Below, one piece after another: positions 43,540 through 52,176 of a stretch of 64,000 bases of DNA; the stretch's first letter is position 1, and each line of letters begins with the position of its first letter. The DNA lies in the NCBI RefSeq assembly GCF_025215155.1, contig NZ_JALHAM010000116.1. One strand, 5' to 3'. The notes below the pieces were generated by a model that was not told the DNA's origin, searched no databases, and was given only the letters and a program-made list of their open reading frames with translations. The stretch is from Dryocola clanedunensis (GTDB lineage: Bacteria > Pseudomonadota > Gammaproteobacteria > Enterobacterales > Enterobacteriaceae). Position numbers and translations under genes: made by a program.

Positions 43540-44332
43540 CAGGACATTCTGGCGCAGCCTCTGCGCCCTTGTGTTCTGCCTCCCGGCGCTGCTGTTTGCC
43601 GCGCCGCGGGTCATCTCCCTTTCGCCTGGTAACACCGAACTGGCCTTTGCCGCAGGCATCACTCCCGTCGCGGTCAGCGCCTGGTCGGACTATCCGCCCG
43701 AGGCGAAAAAGCTGGAACAGGTGGCGAACTGGCAGGGGATGAACCTGGAGCGTATCGTGGCGCTGAAACCCGATGTGGTGCTGGCGTGGCGTGCCGGAAA
43801 CGCAGAGCGGCAGGTTAATCAGCTGGAGGCGCTTGGGATAAAAATCGTCTGGTTGGATCCGACAACTGTCGATGGCGTTATCGCCGCGCTTCGTGAGCTT
43901 GGTCAATACAGCCCCGCTCCAACGAAGGCAACAGAATCAGCCGATAAATTGGCCACAGCCTTCACCCAGCTAAAATCGCAGTATGCGCAAGCCCCGAAGA
44001 AAAAAGTATTTCTCCAGTTTGGGCAACATCCCCTTTTCACCACCGGCACTGCTTCGATTCAAAACGAGATCGTTGAAGTTTGTGGCGGTCAGAATATCTT
44101 TGCTGACAGCCGGGTCCCGTGGCCCCAGGTAAGCCGCGAACAGGTTCTGGTCCGCAAACCTCAGGCTATTATCATCGCCGGTAACGGCAGCCAGATCCCA
44201 GCGGTAGAACAGTTCTGGCAAAGCCAGCTAAAAATTCCGGTTATTGCTATCAATGATGACTGGTTTAGCCGCTCAGGCCCGCGTATTATCCTCGCCGCCA
44301 GACAGCTCTGTGCGGAGCTGGCAAAAATTTAA
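43532..44332 (+). CDS. btuF: Vitamin B12-binding periplasmic protein BtuF
   Basis: BtuF delivers cobalamin to the BtuCD importer. The GTG at 43532 gives 266 residues and a plausible signal peptide (about 1-22, before APRVISLSP). A TTG at 43505 would add nine residues. The fold is a class III binding protein: NTELAFAAG, the WQGMNLERIVALKPDVVLAW block, and the C-terminal PRIILAARQLC helix. It overlaps mtnN and runs into yadS after 22 bases. BtuC and BtuD are not in the window. Confidence 0.94.
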   Translation: MLNRTFWRSLCALVFCLPALLFAAPRVISLSPGNTELAFAAGITPVAVSAWSDYPPEAKKLEQVANWQGMNLERIVALKPDVVLAWRAGNAERQVNQLEALGIKIVWLDPTTVDGVIAALRELGQYSPAPTKATESADKLATAFTQLKSQYAQAPKKKVFLQFGQHPLFTTGTASIQNEIVEVCGGQNIFADSRVPWPQVSREQVLVRKPQAIIIAGNGSQIPAVEQFWQSQLKIPVIAINDDWFSRSGPRIILAARQLCAELAKI

Positions 44333-44354
44333 CGTCATGATTCGAGGGTAATCA

Positions 44355-44975
44355 ATGCTGGTCTACTGGCTGGATATTATCGGCACCGCGGTGTTTGCCA
44401 TCTCCGGCGTGTTGCTGGCGGGAAAGCTGCGAATGGATCCCTTCGGCGTGCTGGTACTGGGTGTAGTCACAGCCGTGGGTGGTGGAACGATCCGCGATAT
44501 GGCACTGGCCAATGGCCCGGTATTCTGGGTCAAAGATCCAACGGATCTTGTCGTGGCTATGGTCACCTGCTTGCTGACCATCCTGCTGATACGCCAGCCG
44601 CGCCGGCTGCCGAAGTGGATCCTGCCGGTACTTGATGCCGTCGGTCTTGCGGTATTTGTCGGCATCGGCGTAAACAAAGCGTTTCTGGCCGGTGCCAGCC
44701 CGCTGATTGCCATCTGCATGGGCGTGCTGACGGGCGTTGGCGGCGGGATTATTCGCGACGTGCTGGCTCGTGAAATCCCCATGATTCTGCGTACGGAAAT
44801 TTACGCCACCGCCTGTATCGTCGGCGGTATTGTGCACGCCACGGCCTTTTATACCTTCAAGGTGCCGCTGGAACAGGCAAGTATGATTGGTATGACGGTC
44901 ACGCTGCTCATTCGCCTGGCGGCGATCCGCTGGCACCTGAAACTGCCAACCTTTGCGCTGGAAGACAAATCGTAG
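44355..44975 (+). CDS. yadS: TRIC-family inner-membrane protein YadS
   Basis: A 206-residue protein with about seven membrane segments in two repeated halves of the UPF0126/TRIC type. The family glycine motif appears in both repeats (AVGGGTIRD and GVGGGIIRD). Family members are monovalent cation channels or have been linked to glycine transport; the substrate here is unproven. It is third in mtnN-btuF-yadS and ends at a terminator. Confidence 0.92.
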   Translation: MLVYWLDIIGTAVFAISGVLLAGKLRMDPFGVLVLGVVTAVGGGTIRDMALANGPVFWVKDPTDLVVAMVTCLLTILLIRQPRRLPKWILPVLDAVGLAVFVGIGVNKAFLAGASPLIAICMGVLTGVGGGIIRDVLAREIPMILRTEIYATACIVGGIVHATAFYTFKVPLEQASMIGMTVTLLIRLAAIRWHLKLPTFALEDKS

Positions 44976-44980
44976 GCATA

Positions 44981-45010
44981 AAAAAACCGGGCTCATCAGC
45001 CCGGTTTTTT
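44981..45010. terminator. Bidirectional terminator between yadS and erpA
   Basis: A perfect 13-bp stem AAAAAACCGGGCT/AGCCCGGTTTTTT with a CATC loop. T6 tracts occur on both strands, so it serves both convergent genes. Confidence 0.95.
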
Positions 45011-45025
45011 CTTTTCCCGCAGCGA

Positions 45026-45370
45026 TTAGACGCTGAAAGAGGAACCACACCCGCAGGTGCTTTTGGCGTTTGGGTTGCTCACGATAAAACGTGAACCTTC
45101 CAGACCTTCGGTGTAATCCACCGCGCCACCGACCAGATATTGCAGGCTCATCGGGTCAACCACCAGCGCAACGCCCTGCTTCTCGATAGTCATGTCGCCT
45201 TCGTTGATCTGGTCGTCAAAGGTAAAACCATACTGGAAGCCGCTGCACCCACCACCGGTGATGTAGACGCGCAGTTTCAGATTCGGGTTATCTTCATCTG
45301 CGATCAGGCTTTTAACTTTACTGGCTGCGGCTTCAGTAAACTGCAGGGGCAGCGCTACGTCATCACTCAT
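45026..45370 (-). CDS. erpA: A-type iron-sulfur carrier ErpA
   Basis: ErpA passes Fe-S clusters to apoproteins, notably IspG and IspH of the MEP pathway. From ATG 45368-45370 it is 114 residues. The three cluster ligands are Cys42 (GGGCSGF), Cys106 and Cys108 (CGCGSSF). The longer frame upstream is not supported. Confidence 0.97.
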   Translation of the reverse strand: MSDDVALPLQFTEAAASKVKSLIADEDNPNLKLRVYITGGGCSGFQYGFTFDDQINEGDMTIEKQGVALVVDPMSLQYLVGGAVDYTEGLEGSRFIVSNPNAKSTCGCGSSFSV

Positions 45371-45451
45371 TTTTTGCTCCCAACGAAATAAGAAGTCGGG
45401 CAAAGATTAACCCGATCTTTAGGGCCATTATCTAATACCCTGGTAAATCGT

Positions 45452-46909
45452 TCAAGTATTCTCCCCGCTCGGGGATGGCTGGGCCTTTGTCTGCGGCTCA
45501 GCCTCTTGTTTTGCCTGCTGTTCGGCTTCCTGTTTCGCGAGCGTTCGCTCAAGGATCGAAGAGTATAGCGGTTTGCCGCCGAGGAACTGGGCTAACAGTG
45601 TCGCGCCAAGACAGGTAATGATCATTGGCAAAATGAGCTGATAATTGTCCGTCATTTCCAGCACGAGCACGATTCCGGTCAGCGGGGCGCGCACCGAGGC
45701 GGCAAACAGCGCCCCCATGCCGGCAATGGCAAAGGTGCCGACTTCAAGATGATAAGCCGGGAACCAGTCCACGCAGGCCAGCCCAAACGCCGTACCAAGC
45801 AAAGTGCCCAGCGCCAGCATTGGGGCAAAAATGCCGCCGGGGGCACCGGAAGAGAAGCACAGCAGAGTGGTGACCACACGGGCAATAAAAATAAACAGCA
45901 GCATGCCCACGGTATAGTTTCCGGCAGCCGCGATGGGGATGAGATTAAAACCGCCGCCTGCCGCCGCCGGCTGAATAAGGCCCAGCACGCCACAAACACC
46001 GCCCAACAGACCGCCAATCAGCACCCATTTTTTAATGTCGCCGCCGTGAAAACGGTGAAACATGTCCTGGGTACGGAAGACCATCTTGTTAAACAGTACG
46101 CCCACCACGCCAAAAACCATGCCCAGAATCAGGTACAGCCAGAGCGTATTCACGGGCGCGTTCGATAATTTTCCCACTTCAATCACGGCACTTTCACCGT
46201 TGAAGATACGGAACACCACGCTCGACATTATCACGCCGATAAAGACGGCCTTAATGGAGATCAGGTTGTAGCGAAACTGCGGGCGCATCTCTTCGATGAT
46301 AAACAGAATCCCCGCCAGCGGCGCATTAAAAGCCGCCGACAGGCCCGCTGCCGCACCCGTTGCCAGTAAAGAGTGACGGGCTTCCGCGCCACGCAGCCGA
46401 AAGATGTCGAGTACCATGCGGCCAATATTGCCGCCCAGCTGCACCGTCGGCCCTTCGCGGCCCAGAACCATCCCTGCGCCGAGCGTCCCCATGCCGCCGA
46501 TAAATTTCACCGGAATCACGCGCCACCAGCGCACCGGACGCAGCTCCTCCAGCGCCCCTTCAATTTCAGGAATACCGGAGCCGCCCGCTTCAGGGGCGAA
46601 ACGTCTGACGAGGTAGTAGCCGAGCATCGCCAGCAGCACCGAGCTGATAAACGCCAGCGGCCAGACTATCAGAGAGTAATCCGCCACGTGTGCGAGCATC
46701 GCCAGGCGGTTTTGCTGTACCCAGGTCACCGATTTTTCAAACGCCACGCCAACCAGACCCGCCAGGGTTCCAACGATCGCTGCCATAAAAAGAATTGCCA
46801 CCGGGGTTTTGTCCCGGCGAATCAGGCGACGTACCATGTCGCCTCTACGCAAGCGCACGACTTCCTGTGCTTCAAAAGAGGGATGGGAAGGGTTCATTGG
46901 AATCATCAT
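45452..46909 (-). CDS. clcA: H+/Cl- exchange transporter ClcA
   Basis: ClcA exchanges two chloride ions for one proton and helps survive extreme acid. The 485-residue membrane protein (E. coli 473) has the selectivity motif GSGIP (Ser111), gating Glu152 in GREGP, the proton-path glutamate near 207 (FIIEE), and KPLYS with the chloride-coordinating Tyr. The C-terminus is Glu/Gln/Ala-rich. The exact start (ATG at 46909, 46906 or 46897) is uncertain because none has a clear ribosome-binding site. Divergent from hemL. Confidence 0.96.
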   Translation of the reverse strand: MMIPMNPSHPSFEAQEVVRLRRGDMVRRLIRRDKTPVAILFMAAIVGTLAGLVGVAFEKSVTWVQQNRLAMLAHVADYSLIVWPLAFISSVLLAMLGYYLVRRFAPEAGGSGIPEIEGALEELRPVRWWRVIPVKFIGGMGTLGAGMVLGREGPTVQLGGNIGRMVLDIFRLRGAEARHSLLATGAAAGLSAAFNAPLAGILFIIEEMRPQFRYNLISIKAVFIGVIMSSVVFRIFNGESAVIEVGKLSNAPVNTLWLYLILGMVFGVVGVLFNKMVFRTQDMFHRFHGGDIKKWVLIGGLLGGVCGVLGLIQPAAAGGGFNLIPIAAAGNYTVGMLLFIFIARVVTTLLCFSSGAPGGIFAPMLALGTLLGTAFGLACVDWFPAYHLEVGTFAIAGMGALFAASVRAPLTGIVLVLEMTDNYQLILPMIITCLGATLLAQFLGGKPLYSSILERTLAKQEAEQQAKQEAEPQTKAQPSPSGENT

Positions 46910-47035
46910 TTATAAGTATTACAAATTGAAGGCGCATTCTACTCGCTCATGGCGCTCGGGCAAAACTTTCATATCCACGAAGGTTTCCCTTAGAATAGCG
47001 CGTTGTCCCTATTTCCACGAATCAGGAGCCGATTC

Positions 47036-48316
47036 ATGAGTAAGTCAGAAAACCTGTACGATGCCGCCCGCAAAGTCATCCCTGGCGGGGTGAACTCGCC
47101 GGTACGTGCTTTCACCGGAGTCGGCGGTGTTCCGCTGTTTGTTGAACGTGCCGACGGGGCTTACCTGTATGACGCTGACGGCAAAGCCTATATTGACTAC
47201 GTGGGCTCCTGGGGGCCGATGGTGCTGGGCCACAATCACCCGGCTATTCGTCACGCGGTAATCGAAGCGGTTGAACGCGGTCTGAGCTTCGGCGCGCCGA
47301 CCGAGATGGAAGTGAAAATGGCGGAGCTGGTGTGTGAACTGGTGCCGACCATGGACATGGTGCGCATGGTGAACTCCGGAACCGAAGCCACCATGAGCGC
47401 CATTCGCCTGGCGCGTGGCTTTACCGGCCGCGATAAAATCATCAAGTTCGAAGGCTGCTACCACGGCCACGCCGACCACCTGCTGGTGAAAGCCGGCTCC
47501 GGCGCGCTGACCCTGGGCCAGCCAAACTCGCCGGGCGTGCCGGCAGATTTCGCCAAACACACCCTCACCTGCACCTATAACGACCTCGCTTCCGTGCGCG
47601 AAGCGTTTGAGCTATACCCGCAGGATGTGGCCTGTATTATCGTTGAGCCGGTTGCCGGCAATATGAACTGCATTCCACCAAACGCAGACTTCCTGCCGGG
47701 CCTGCGCGCCCTGTGCGACGAGTTCGGCGCGCTGCTGATCATCGATGAAGTCATGACAGGTTTCCGCGTTGCGCTCGCTGGCGCGCAGTCTTACTACGAC
47801 GTCGAGCCAGACCTGACCTGCCTTGGCAAAATCATCGGCGGCGGAATGCCGGTGGGCGCCTTCGGCGGCCGTCGCGATGTGATGGAAGCGCTGGCACCAA
47901 CCGGGCCGGTTTATCAGGCGGGTACACTTTCCGGTAACCCAATCGCCATGGCGGCAGGTTTCGCCTGCCTGAGCGAGGTTTCCCGGCCGGGTATCCACCA
48001 GACGCTGACCGAGCTGACTGAAATGCTCTCAAGCGGCCTGCTGAAGGCGGCAAAGGCCGAGAACATCCCACTGGTCGTCAACAACGTAGGCGGCATGTTC
48101 GGCCTGTTCTTTACCGATGCGTCGACGGTAACCAACTATCAGGACGTGATGGGCTGCGACGTGGAGCGCTTTAAGAAGTTCTTCCATCTGATGCTGGAAG
48201 AAGGCGTTTACCTGGCACCGTCTGCGTTTGAAGCAGGCTTTATGTCAGTTGCGCACTCGAAGGAGGATATTCAGAAGACCATCGACGCTGCGCGTCGGGT
48301 GTTTGCGAAGCTGTAA
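47036..48316 (+). CDS. hemL: Glutamate-1-semialdehyde 2,1-aminomutase
   Basis: HemL makes 5-aminolevulinate, the first dedicated heme precursor, using PMP/PLP. The start at 47036 (MSKSENLYDAARKVIPGG) behind CAGGAG gives 426 residues. The PLP lysine is in CLGKIIGGGMPVGAFGG (about 265) and the cofactor aspartate in LLIIDEVMTGFR. Monocistronic, followed by G/C palindromic repeats. Confidence 0.97.
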   Translation: MSKSENLYDAARKVIPGGVNSPVRAFTGVGGVPLFVERADGAYLYDADGKAYIDYVGSWGPMVLGHNHPAIRHAVIEAVERGLSFGAPTEMEVKMAELVCELVPTMDMVRMVNSGTEATMSAIRLARGFTGRDKIIKFEGCYHGHADHLLVKAGSGALTLGQPNSPGVPADFAKHTLTCTYNDLASVREAFELYPQDVACIIVEPVAGNMNCIPPNADFLPGLRALCDEFGALLIIDEVMTGFRVALAGAQSYYDVEPDLTCLGKIIGGGMPVGAFGGRRDVMEALAPTGPVYQAGTLSGNPIAMAAGFACLSEVSRPGIHQTLTELTEMLSSGLLKAAKAENIPLVVNNVGGMFGLFFTDASTVTNYQDVMGCDVERFKKFFHLMLEEGVYLAPSAFEAGFMSVAHSKEDIQKTIDAARRVFAKL

Positions 48317-48320
48317 TACT

Positions 48321-48433
48321 CTCCCCTCACCCCGGCCCTCTCCCCAAAGGGGTGAGGGAGCAAAAGAGAGTGCCCAAAGGGACGAGAGGCAAATCGTATG
48401 CCGATCTGTCCCCTCTCCCTTCCAGGGAGAGGG
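48321..48433. repeat. Two G/C-rich palindromic units between hemL and fhuB
   Basis: Unit 1: CTCCCCTCACCCC (48321-48333) faces GGGGTGAGGGAG (48349-48360). Unit 2 is a perfect CCCTCTCCCT-TCC-AGGGAGAGGG hairpin (48411-48433). This kind of GGGTGAGGG/GAGAGGG repeat is common between convergent genes in enterobacteria and may stop transcription from both sides. The whole 130-base gap holds nothing else. Confidence 0.75.
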
Positions 48434-48446
48434 TTAGGGTCCTGAA

Positions 48447-50432
48447 TCAGCGACTCTGCTTACGCAGCAGGTAAACAAAGTAAGGCGCGCCGATAAAGGT
48501 CGCCAGCAGCCCGGCAGGAATTTGATCCGGGAACAGCACCATCCTTCCGCACCAGTCCGCCGCCACCATCAGCATTCCCCCAATCAACGCCGCCAACATC
48601 AGCTGCGGCATTGCGCGTCTGAAGCCCAGCATTCTGGCGATGTGCGGTGCCATCAGACCAACAAAACTCAACGGCCCAACGGTCAGCGTCGCGGCAGCGG
48701 TCAGCGTCGCTGCCAACAGCAGCAAGGCGAAACGTGACGGGGTTAGCGCCATTCCCACCGCACGCGCGGTTGCCCCACCCAACGGCAGGATCGTCAGCCA
48801 GCGGCGGCACAGCGGCGTAAGCGCAAGCAGCACTGTCATCAGGATCAGCGTTTTCACTGCCTGATCGCCCGTGACGTTATAGGTCGAACCTGAAATCCAG
48901 GTGAGGATCCCCGCCATCCGCGGGTCGCCGCTTGCCATCAGCAGCATCAGCAGCATGGTAAACGCGGTGCTGAGCGCCATCCCCGCCAGCAGCATACGCT
49001 GCGGTGAAAAGCCCCCTCTTCCCGCCGCAATCATAATCACCAGCAGGGTAATTGCCGCGCCCAGGCTACCCGCCGGGAACAGCCAGCCGAACGCATTGCC
49101 CGGTACGATAAACAGCATCACGACCACGCCAAACGCCGCACCGGAGCTTATCCCCAGCACTTCGGGGCTGGCCATCGCGTTCCCCGTCAGGCGCTGTATG
49201 ACGCAGCCCGCCACCGCCAGCATCATCCCCGCAGTGAGCGCCGCCAGCATACGCGGCCAGCGCCACGGCAGCAGGTCGTGGAACATTTCGCCGTTCACCC
49301 AGTTCCAGCCGTGGGCATCACGTCCCAGGGTAAGCGCGGTGACGATAACCAGCGCCAGCAGGCCGCTTGCTACCAGAATCCACCAGCCTACGTGCTGACG
49401 TTCTGCCGGGACGTTATCCCCGGCATTCAGCGCAGGTGTGCCAACGGTGTGCAGACGCGGCAACAGCCACAATAGCAATGGCGCACCAATCAGCGCGGTC
49501 ACAGTGCCCGTAGAGATTTCACGCCACGCGCCGGTGAGCCAGATAACGGCCTGATCGGAGAGCCAGAGGATCAGCGCGCCAATCAAAGGCGCCAGGAATA
49601 GCCGGGCCACCAGACGCCTTGCGCCAAGCATCTTCGCCAGCAGAGGTGCAAACAGGCCGATAAAACCAATGATGCCCACAGCGTTAACTAGCAGCGCGCT
49701 CAGAGCGATGGCGAGAATTAAGGTAGCAAGCCGTACCAGGGAGAGCGCCAGGCCCAGATTACGGGCAACGCCGTCGTCCAGCCCCATCAGCGTCAGAGGT
49801 CGCAGCAGCAAAAGCGTCAGCAGGAGTCCACCCACCAGGCGCGGCCACAGACCGTTAACGATGCTCCAGTCCGTCTGGTTCAGCGCCCCGGTGCTCCACA
49901 GGAACATATTTTGCAGCTGATCGTGGTGGAAGATGGCCAGCAGCTGGTTTATCGCACCGCAATAAAGGCTGACCACCAGCCCCGCGAGGATCAGCGTGAC
50001 CGGAGAGAGACGTTTGCCCCACGCCACGCCAAAGACCAGCAGACCCACGACGCCTGCGCCAATCAGCGCCGCAAATTGCTGCGTTTCGAATCCGCCCGGC
50101 AGAGCCCAGAGGGTTGCTACGGTGACACCGAGCTGTGCGCCACTCGCCACGCCCAGGGTCGTCGGTTCGGCAAGAGGGTTACGCAACACCTGCTGGAACA
50201 ACACGCCCACCAGCCCCAGTCCGGCTCCCACCAGCAGCGAAATCGCCAGACGAGGCAGAGAGCTGTAGTGGAATAGCATCTGGTTGATATCGTCGATATT
50301 CGGCTGCCACCAGGCTTTTGACCACTGTGCCGAAGGCAGCTGGGTATCCAGGTTGTGCAGCGTCAGCCAGAAGGCGGCGACAAAAAGCAAAGTCAGCAGC
50401 GCGGAAGGAAACAGAACATGATGACGTCTCAC
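48447..50432 (-). CDS. fhuB: Ferrichrome ABC transporter permease FhuB
   Basis: FhuB is the inner-membrane permease for hydroxamate siderophores, a fusion of two BtuC-like halves. The GTG start at 50430-50432 overlaps the fhuD stop as GTGA and gives 661 residues (E. coli 660), with about 20 membrane helices. Repeated family motifs include GLVGVLFQQVLRNPLAEPTTLG in the first half and NAMASPEVLGISSGAAFG in the second. It is the last gene of fhuACDB. Confidence 0.96.
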   Translation of the reverse strand: MRRHHVLFPSALLTLLFVAAFWLTLHNLDTQLPSAQWSKAWWQPNIDDINQMLFHYSSLPRLAISLLVGAGLGLVGVLFQQVLRNPLAEPTTLGVASGAQLGVTVATLWALPGGFETQQFAALIGAGVVGLLVFGVAWGKRLSPVTLILAGLVVSLYCGAINQLLAIFHHDQLQNMFLWSTGALNQTDWSIVNGLWPRLVGGLLLTLLLLRPLTLMGLDDGVARNLGLALSLVRLATLILAIALSALLVNAVGIIGFIGLFAPLLAKMLGARRLVARLFLAPLIGALILWLSDQAVIWLTGAWREISTGTVTALIGAPLLLWLLPRLHTVGTPALNAGDNVPAERQHVGWWILVASGLLALVIVTALTLGRDAHGWNWVNGEMFHDLLPWRWPRMLAALTAGMMLAVAGCVIQRLTGNAMASPEVLGISSGAAFGVVVMLFIVPGNAFGWLFPAGSLGAAITLLVIMIAAGRGGFSPQRMLLAGMALSTAFTMLLMLLMASGDPRMAGILTWISGSTYNVTGDQAVKTLILMTVLLALTPLCRRWLTILPLGGATARAVGMALTPSRFALLLLAATLTAAATLTVGPLSFVGLMAPHIARMLGFRRAMPQLMLAALIGGMLMVAADWCGRMVLFPDQIPAGLLATFIGAPYFVYLLRKQSR

Positions 50433-51328
50433 GCTGCGCTCCCTACGGCTTTTGCCAGCATGGTAGTGAAGTTCATGGCGGAGATCGTCGCGCCATAGAG
50501 CCATACGGCAGGGACCCGCTGGAAGCGATCCTGTCGCACGAACGGCATCGCCTGCCACAGTGGCGTCGCTATCACTTTTGCCATTTCGGCATCGTTGTTG
50601 TGATCGAAGCAGATGACATCCGCATCTTTGACGGCGGCAAGCCGCTCAATGCCGACCACCGCCGTGCCCCAGAAGTTGGTTTCTCCGTGCCAGGCGTTTT
50701 TCACCTCCAGCAGATCCATCACTTCCTGAAAGAGGCTGTTCTCACCCACCACCAGCACGTGACGCGGATCGAGCAAGGTTATCAGCAGCACGGGACGGTC
50801 CCCCCGTCCGGCAAAGCGAGGCTTCATATCAGCAATAAAACGATCGAATTTAGCAAGATGATCTGCCGCGGCCTGCTGCTTTCCAATCTTCTCGCCGAGT
50901 TCAACCAGCGATTTGCGCGCCACGCTCAGCGGTTTACCCGAGCCATCGTTAAAATTAAATCCCATTCCCGGCGCGATACGGTTCATTTTATCGGGCGACG
51001 GCCCGTAGCCTGCGGAATAGATGATGAGTGAAGGTTTCAGCTGGGTAAGCAGCTCAAGGTTCGGTTCAGTGCGCAACCCGACATCAATGACCCCTTCGGG
51101 CAACTTCGGCTCGCCAACCCAGGCGTGATAGTTGAGCTTGTCCGCTATCGCCATCGGCGTGACGCCTAGCGCCAGCAGGAGTTCAGTGGGCAACCATTCG
51201 AGAGCAACAATGCGGTTCGCATCCACGGGGGCAGCATGAGCCATCCCTGCTTTCAGTAAGAGCGGCGAGAGCGCAAGCGCCATCAGCAGCTGACGACGAC
51301 TAACCGGAGGATTAAGCAGCTCAGCCAT
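50429..51328 (-). CDS. fhuD: Ferrichrome-binding periplasmic protein FhuD
   Basis: FhuD binds ferrichrome and other hydroxamates in the periplasm and docks on FhuB. The 299-residue precursor has a twin-arginine-like signal (SRRQLLMALALSPLLL, cleaved near MAHA). Conserved blocks are VALEWLPTELLLALG, YSAGYGPSPDKM and the FDHNN region. The start ATG overlaps the fhuC stop by one base (TGATG), and its stop overlaps fhuB. Confidence 0.96.
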   Translation of the reverse strand: MAELLNPPVSRRQLLMALALSPLLLKAGMAHAAPVDANRIVALEWLPTELLLALGVTPMAIADKLNYHAWVGEPKLPEGVIDVGLRTEPNLELLTQLKPSLIIYSAGYGPSPDKMNRIAPGMGFNFNDGSGKPLSVARKSLVELGEKIGKQQAAADHLAKFDRFIADMKPRFAGRGDRPVLLITLLDPRHVLVVGENSLFQEVMDLLEVKNAWHGETNFWGTAVVGIERLAAVKDADVICFDHNNDAEMAKVIATPLWQAMPFVRQDRFQRVPAVWLYGATISAMNFTTMLAKAVGSAA

Positions 51329-52125
51329 CAGTAAACAAAGCTCACCGGTGCGCTGCCCGCAGGATGCGGCAGGATCCCCATCGGGATGCCGTAGATTTGC
51401 TCCAGCGTTTCACTTTGCATTATCTGCGCCGGGTCGCCCTGGGCAATCATTTCACCACCGCGCAGCGCCACCAGATGGTCGCAATAGCGGGCAGCCATGT
51501 TGATATCGTGCAGGACGGCAATCACCGTCAGCCCGCGCTCCTGGCTAAGGCGATGAATCAGCGCCAGCACATCAACCTGATGGGCGATGTCCAGCGCGGA
51601 GGTCGGTTCATCCAGCAGCAGACAGCGGGTGTCCTGGGCGACCAGCATCGCAATCCATGCGCGCTGACGCTCACCGCCCGACAGGCTGTCCACCAGGCGA
51701 TGGGCAAACGGTTTTAGCCCCACTAATGCAATGGCCTCTTCAACAAGCTCACGATCCGCAGAGCCGAAACGGCCCAGCGCCCCGTGCCAGGGATAACGCC
51801 CAATCGCCACCAGCTCGCGCACCGTCATGCCTTCTGCGGCAGGCAGCTGCTGCGGAAGGTAGGCCACCTGACGAGCAAACGCCTTGCTGCTCCAGCTGTC
51901 CAGCGGCTGGGCATTCAGACGGATCTCGCCTTCCGATGGATTCTGGTGTCGCCCGAGCATTTTCAGCAGCGTGGATTTGCCGGAACCGTTATGGCCAATC
52001 AGCCCCGTCACTTTTCCTTCCGGGAAGGTAAAGGTGAGCGGGTGAAGCAGCGTGCGGCCTGGTACACGAAAAGCCACGTCAGTCAGGCTAAACGTCGTAT
52101 CGGGATGGGGGTGTTTGTCCTGCAT
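51328..52125 (-). CDS. fhuC: Ferrichrome ABC transporter ATP-binding protein FhuC
   Basis: FhuC is the ATPase of the Fhu importer. The ATG at 52123-52125 (MQDKHPHPDTTF) gives 265 residues, as in E. coli. Walker A GHNGSGKST (about 44-52), signature SLSGGERQRA and Walker B CLLLDEPTSALD are present. It begins 51 bases after fhuA. Confidence 0.96.
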   Translation of the reverse strand: MQDKHPHPDTTFSLTDVAFRVPGRTLLHPLTFTFPEGKVTGLIGHNGSGKSTLLKMLGRHQNPSEGEIRLNAQPLDSWSSKAFARQVAYLPQQLPAAEGMTVRELVAIGRYPWHGALGRFGSADRELVEEAIALVGLKPFAHRLVDSLSGGERQRAWIAMLVAQDTRCLLLDEPTSALDIAHQVDVLALIHRLSQERGLTVIAVLHDINMAARYCDHLVALRGGEMIAQGDPAQIMQSETLEQIYGIPMGILPHPAGSAPVSFVY

Positions 52126-52176
52126 AGGAACCCAACTTGTTGATGGATGCGGCGAACCGCCGCATCCTGAGTGCAA

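Noticed and set aside
50433..50558. N-terminal extension of fhuB into fhuD
   Set aside because: The sequence is the fhuD coding region read in another frame; the GTG overlapping the fhuD stop fits FhuB length.
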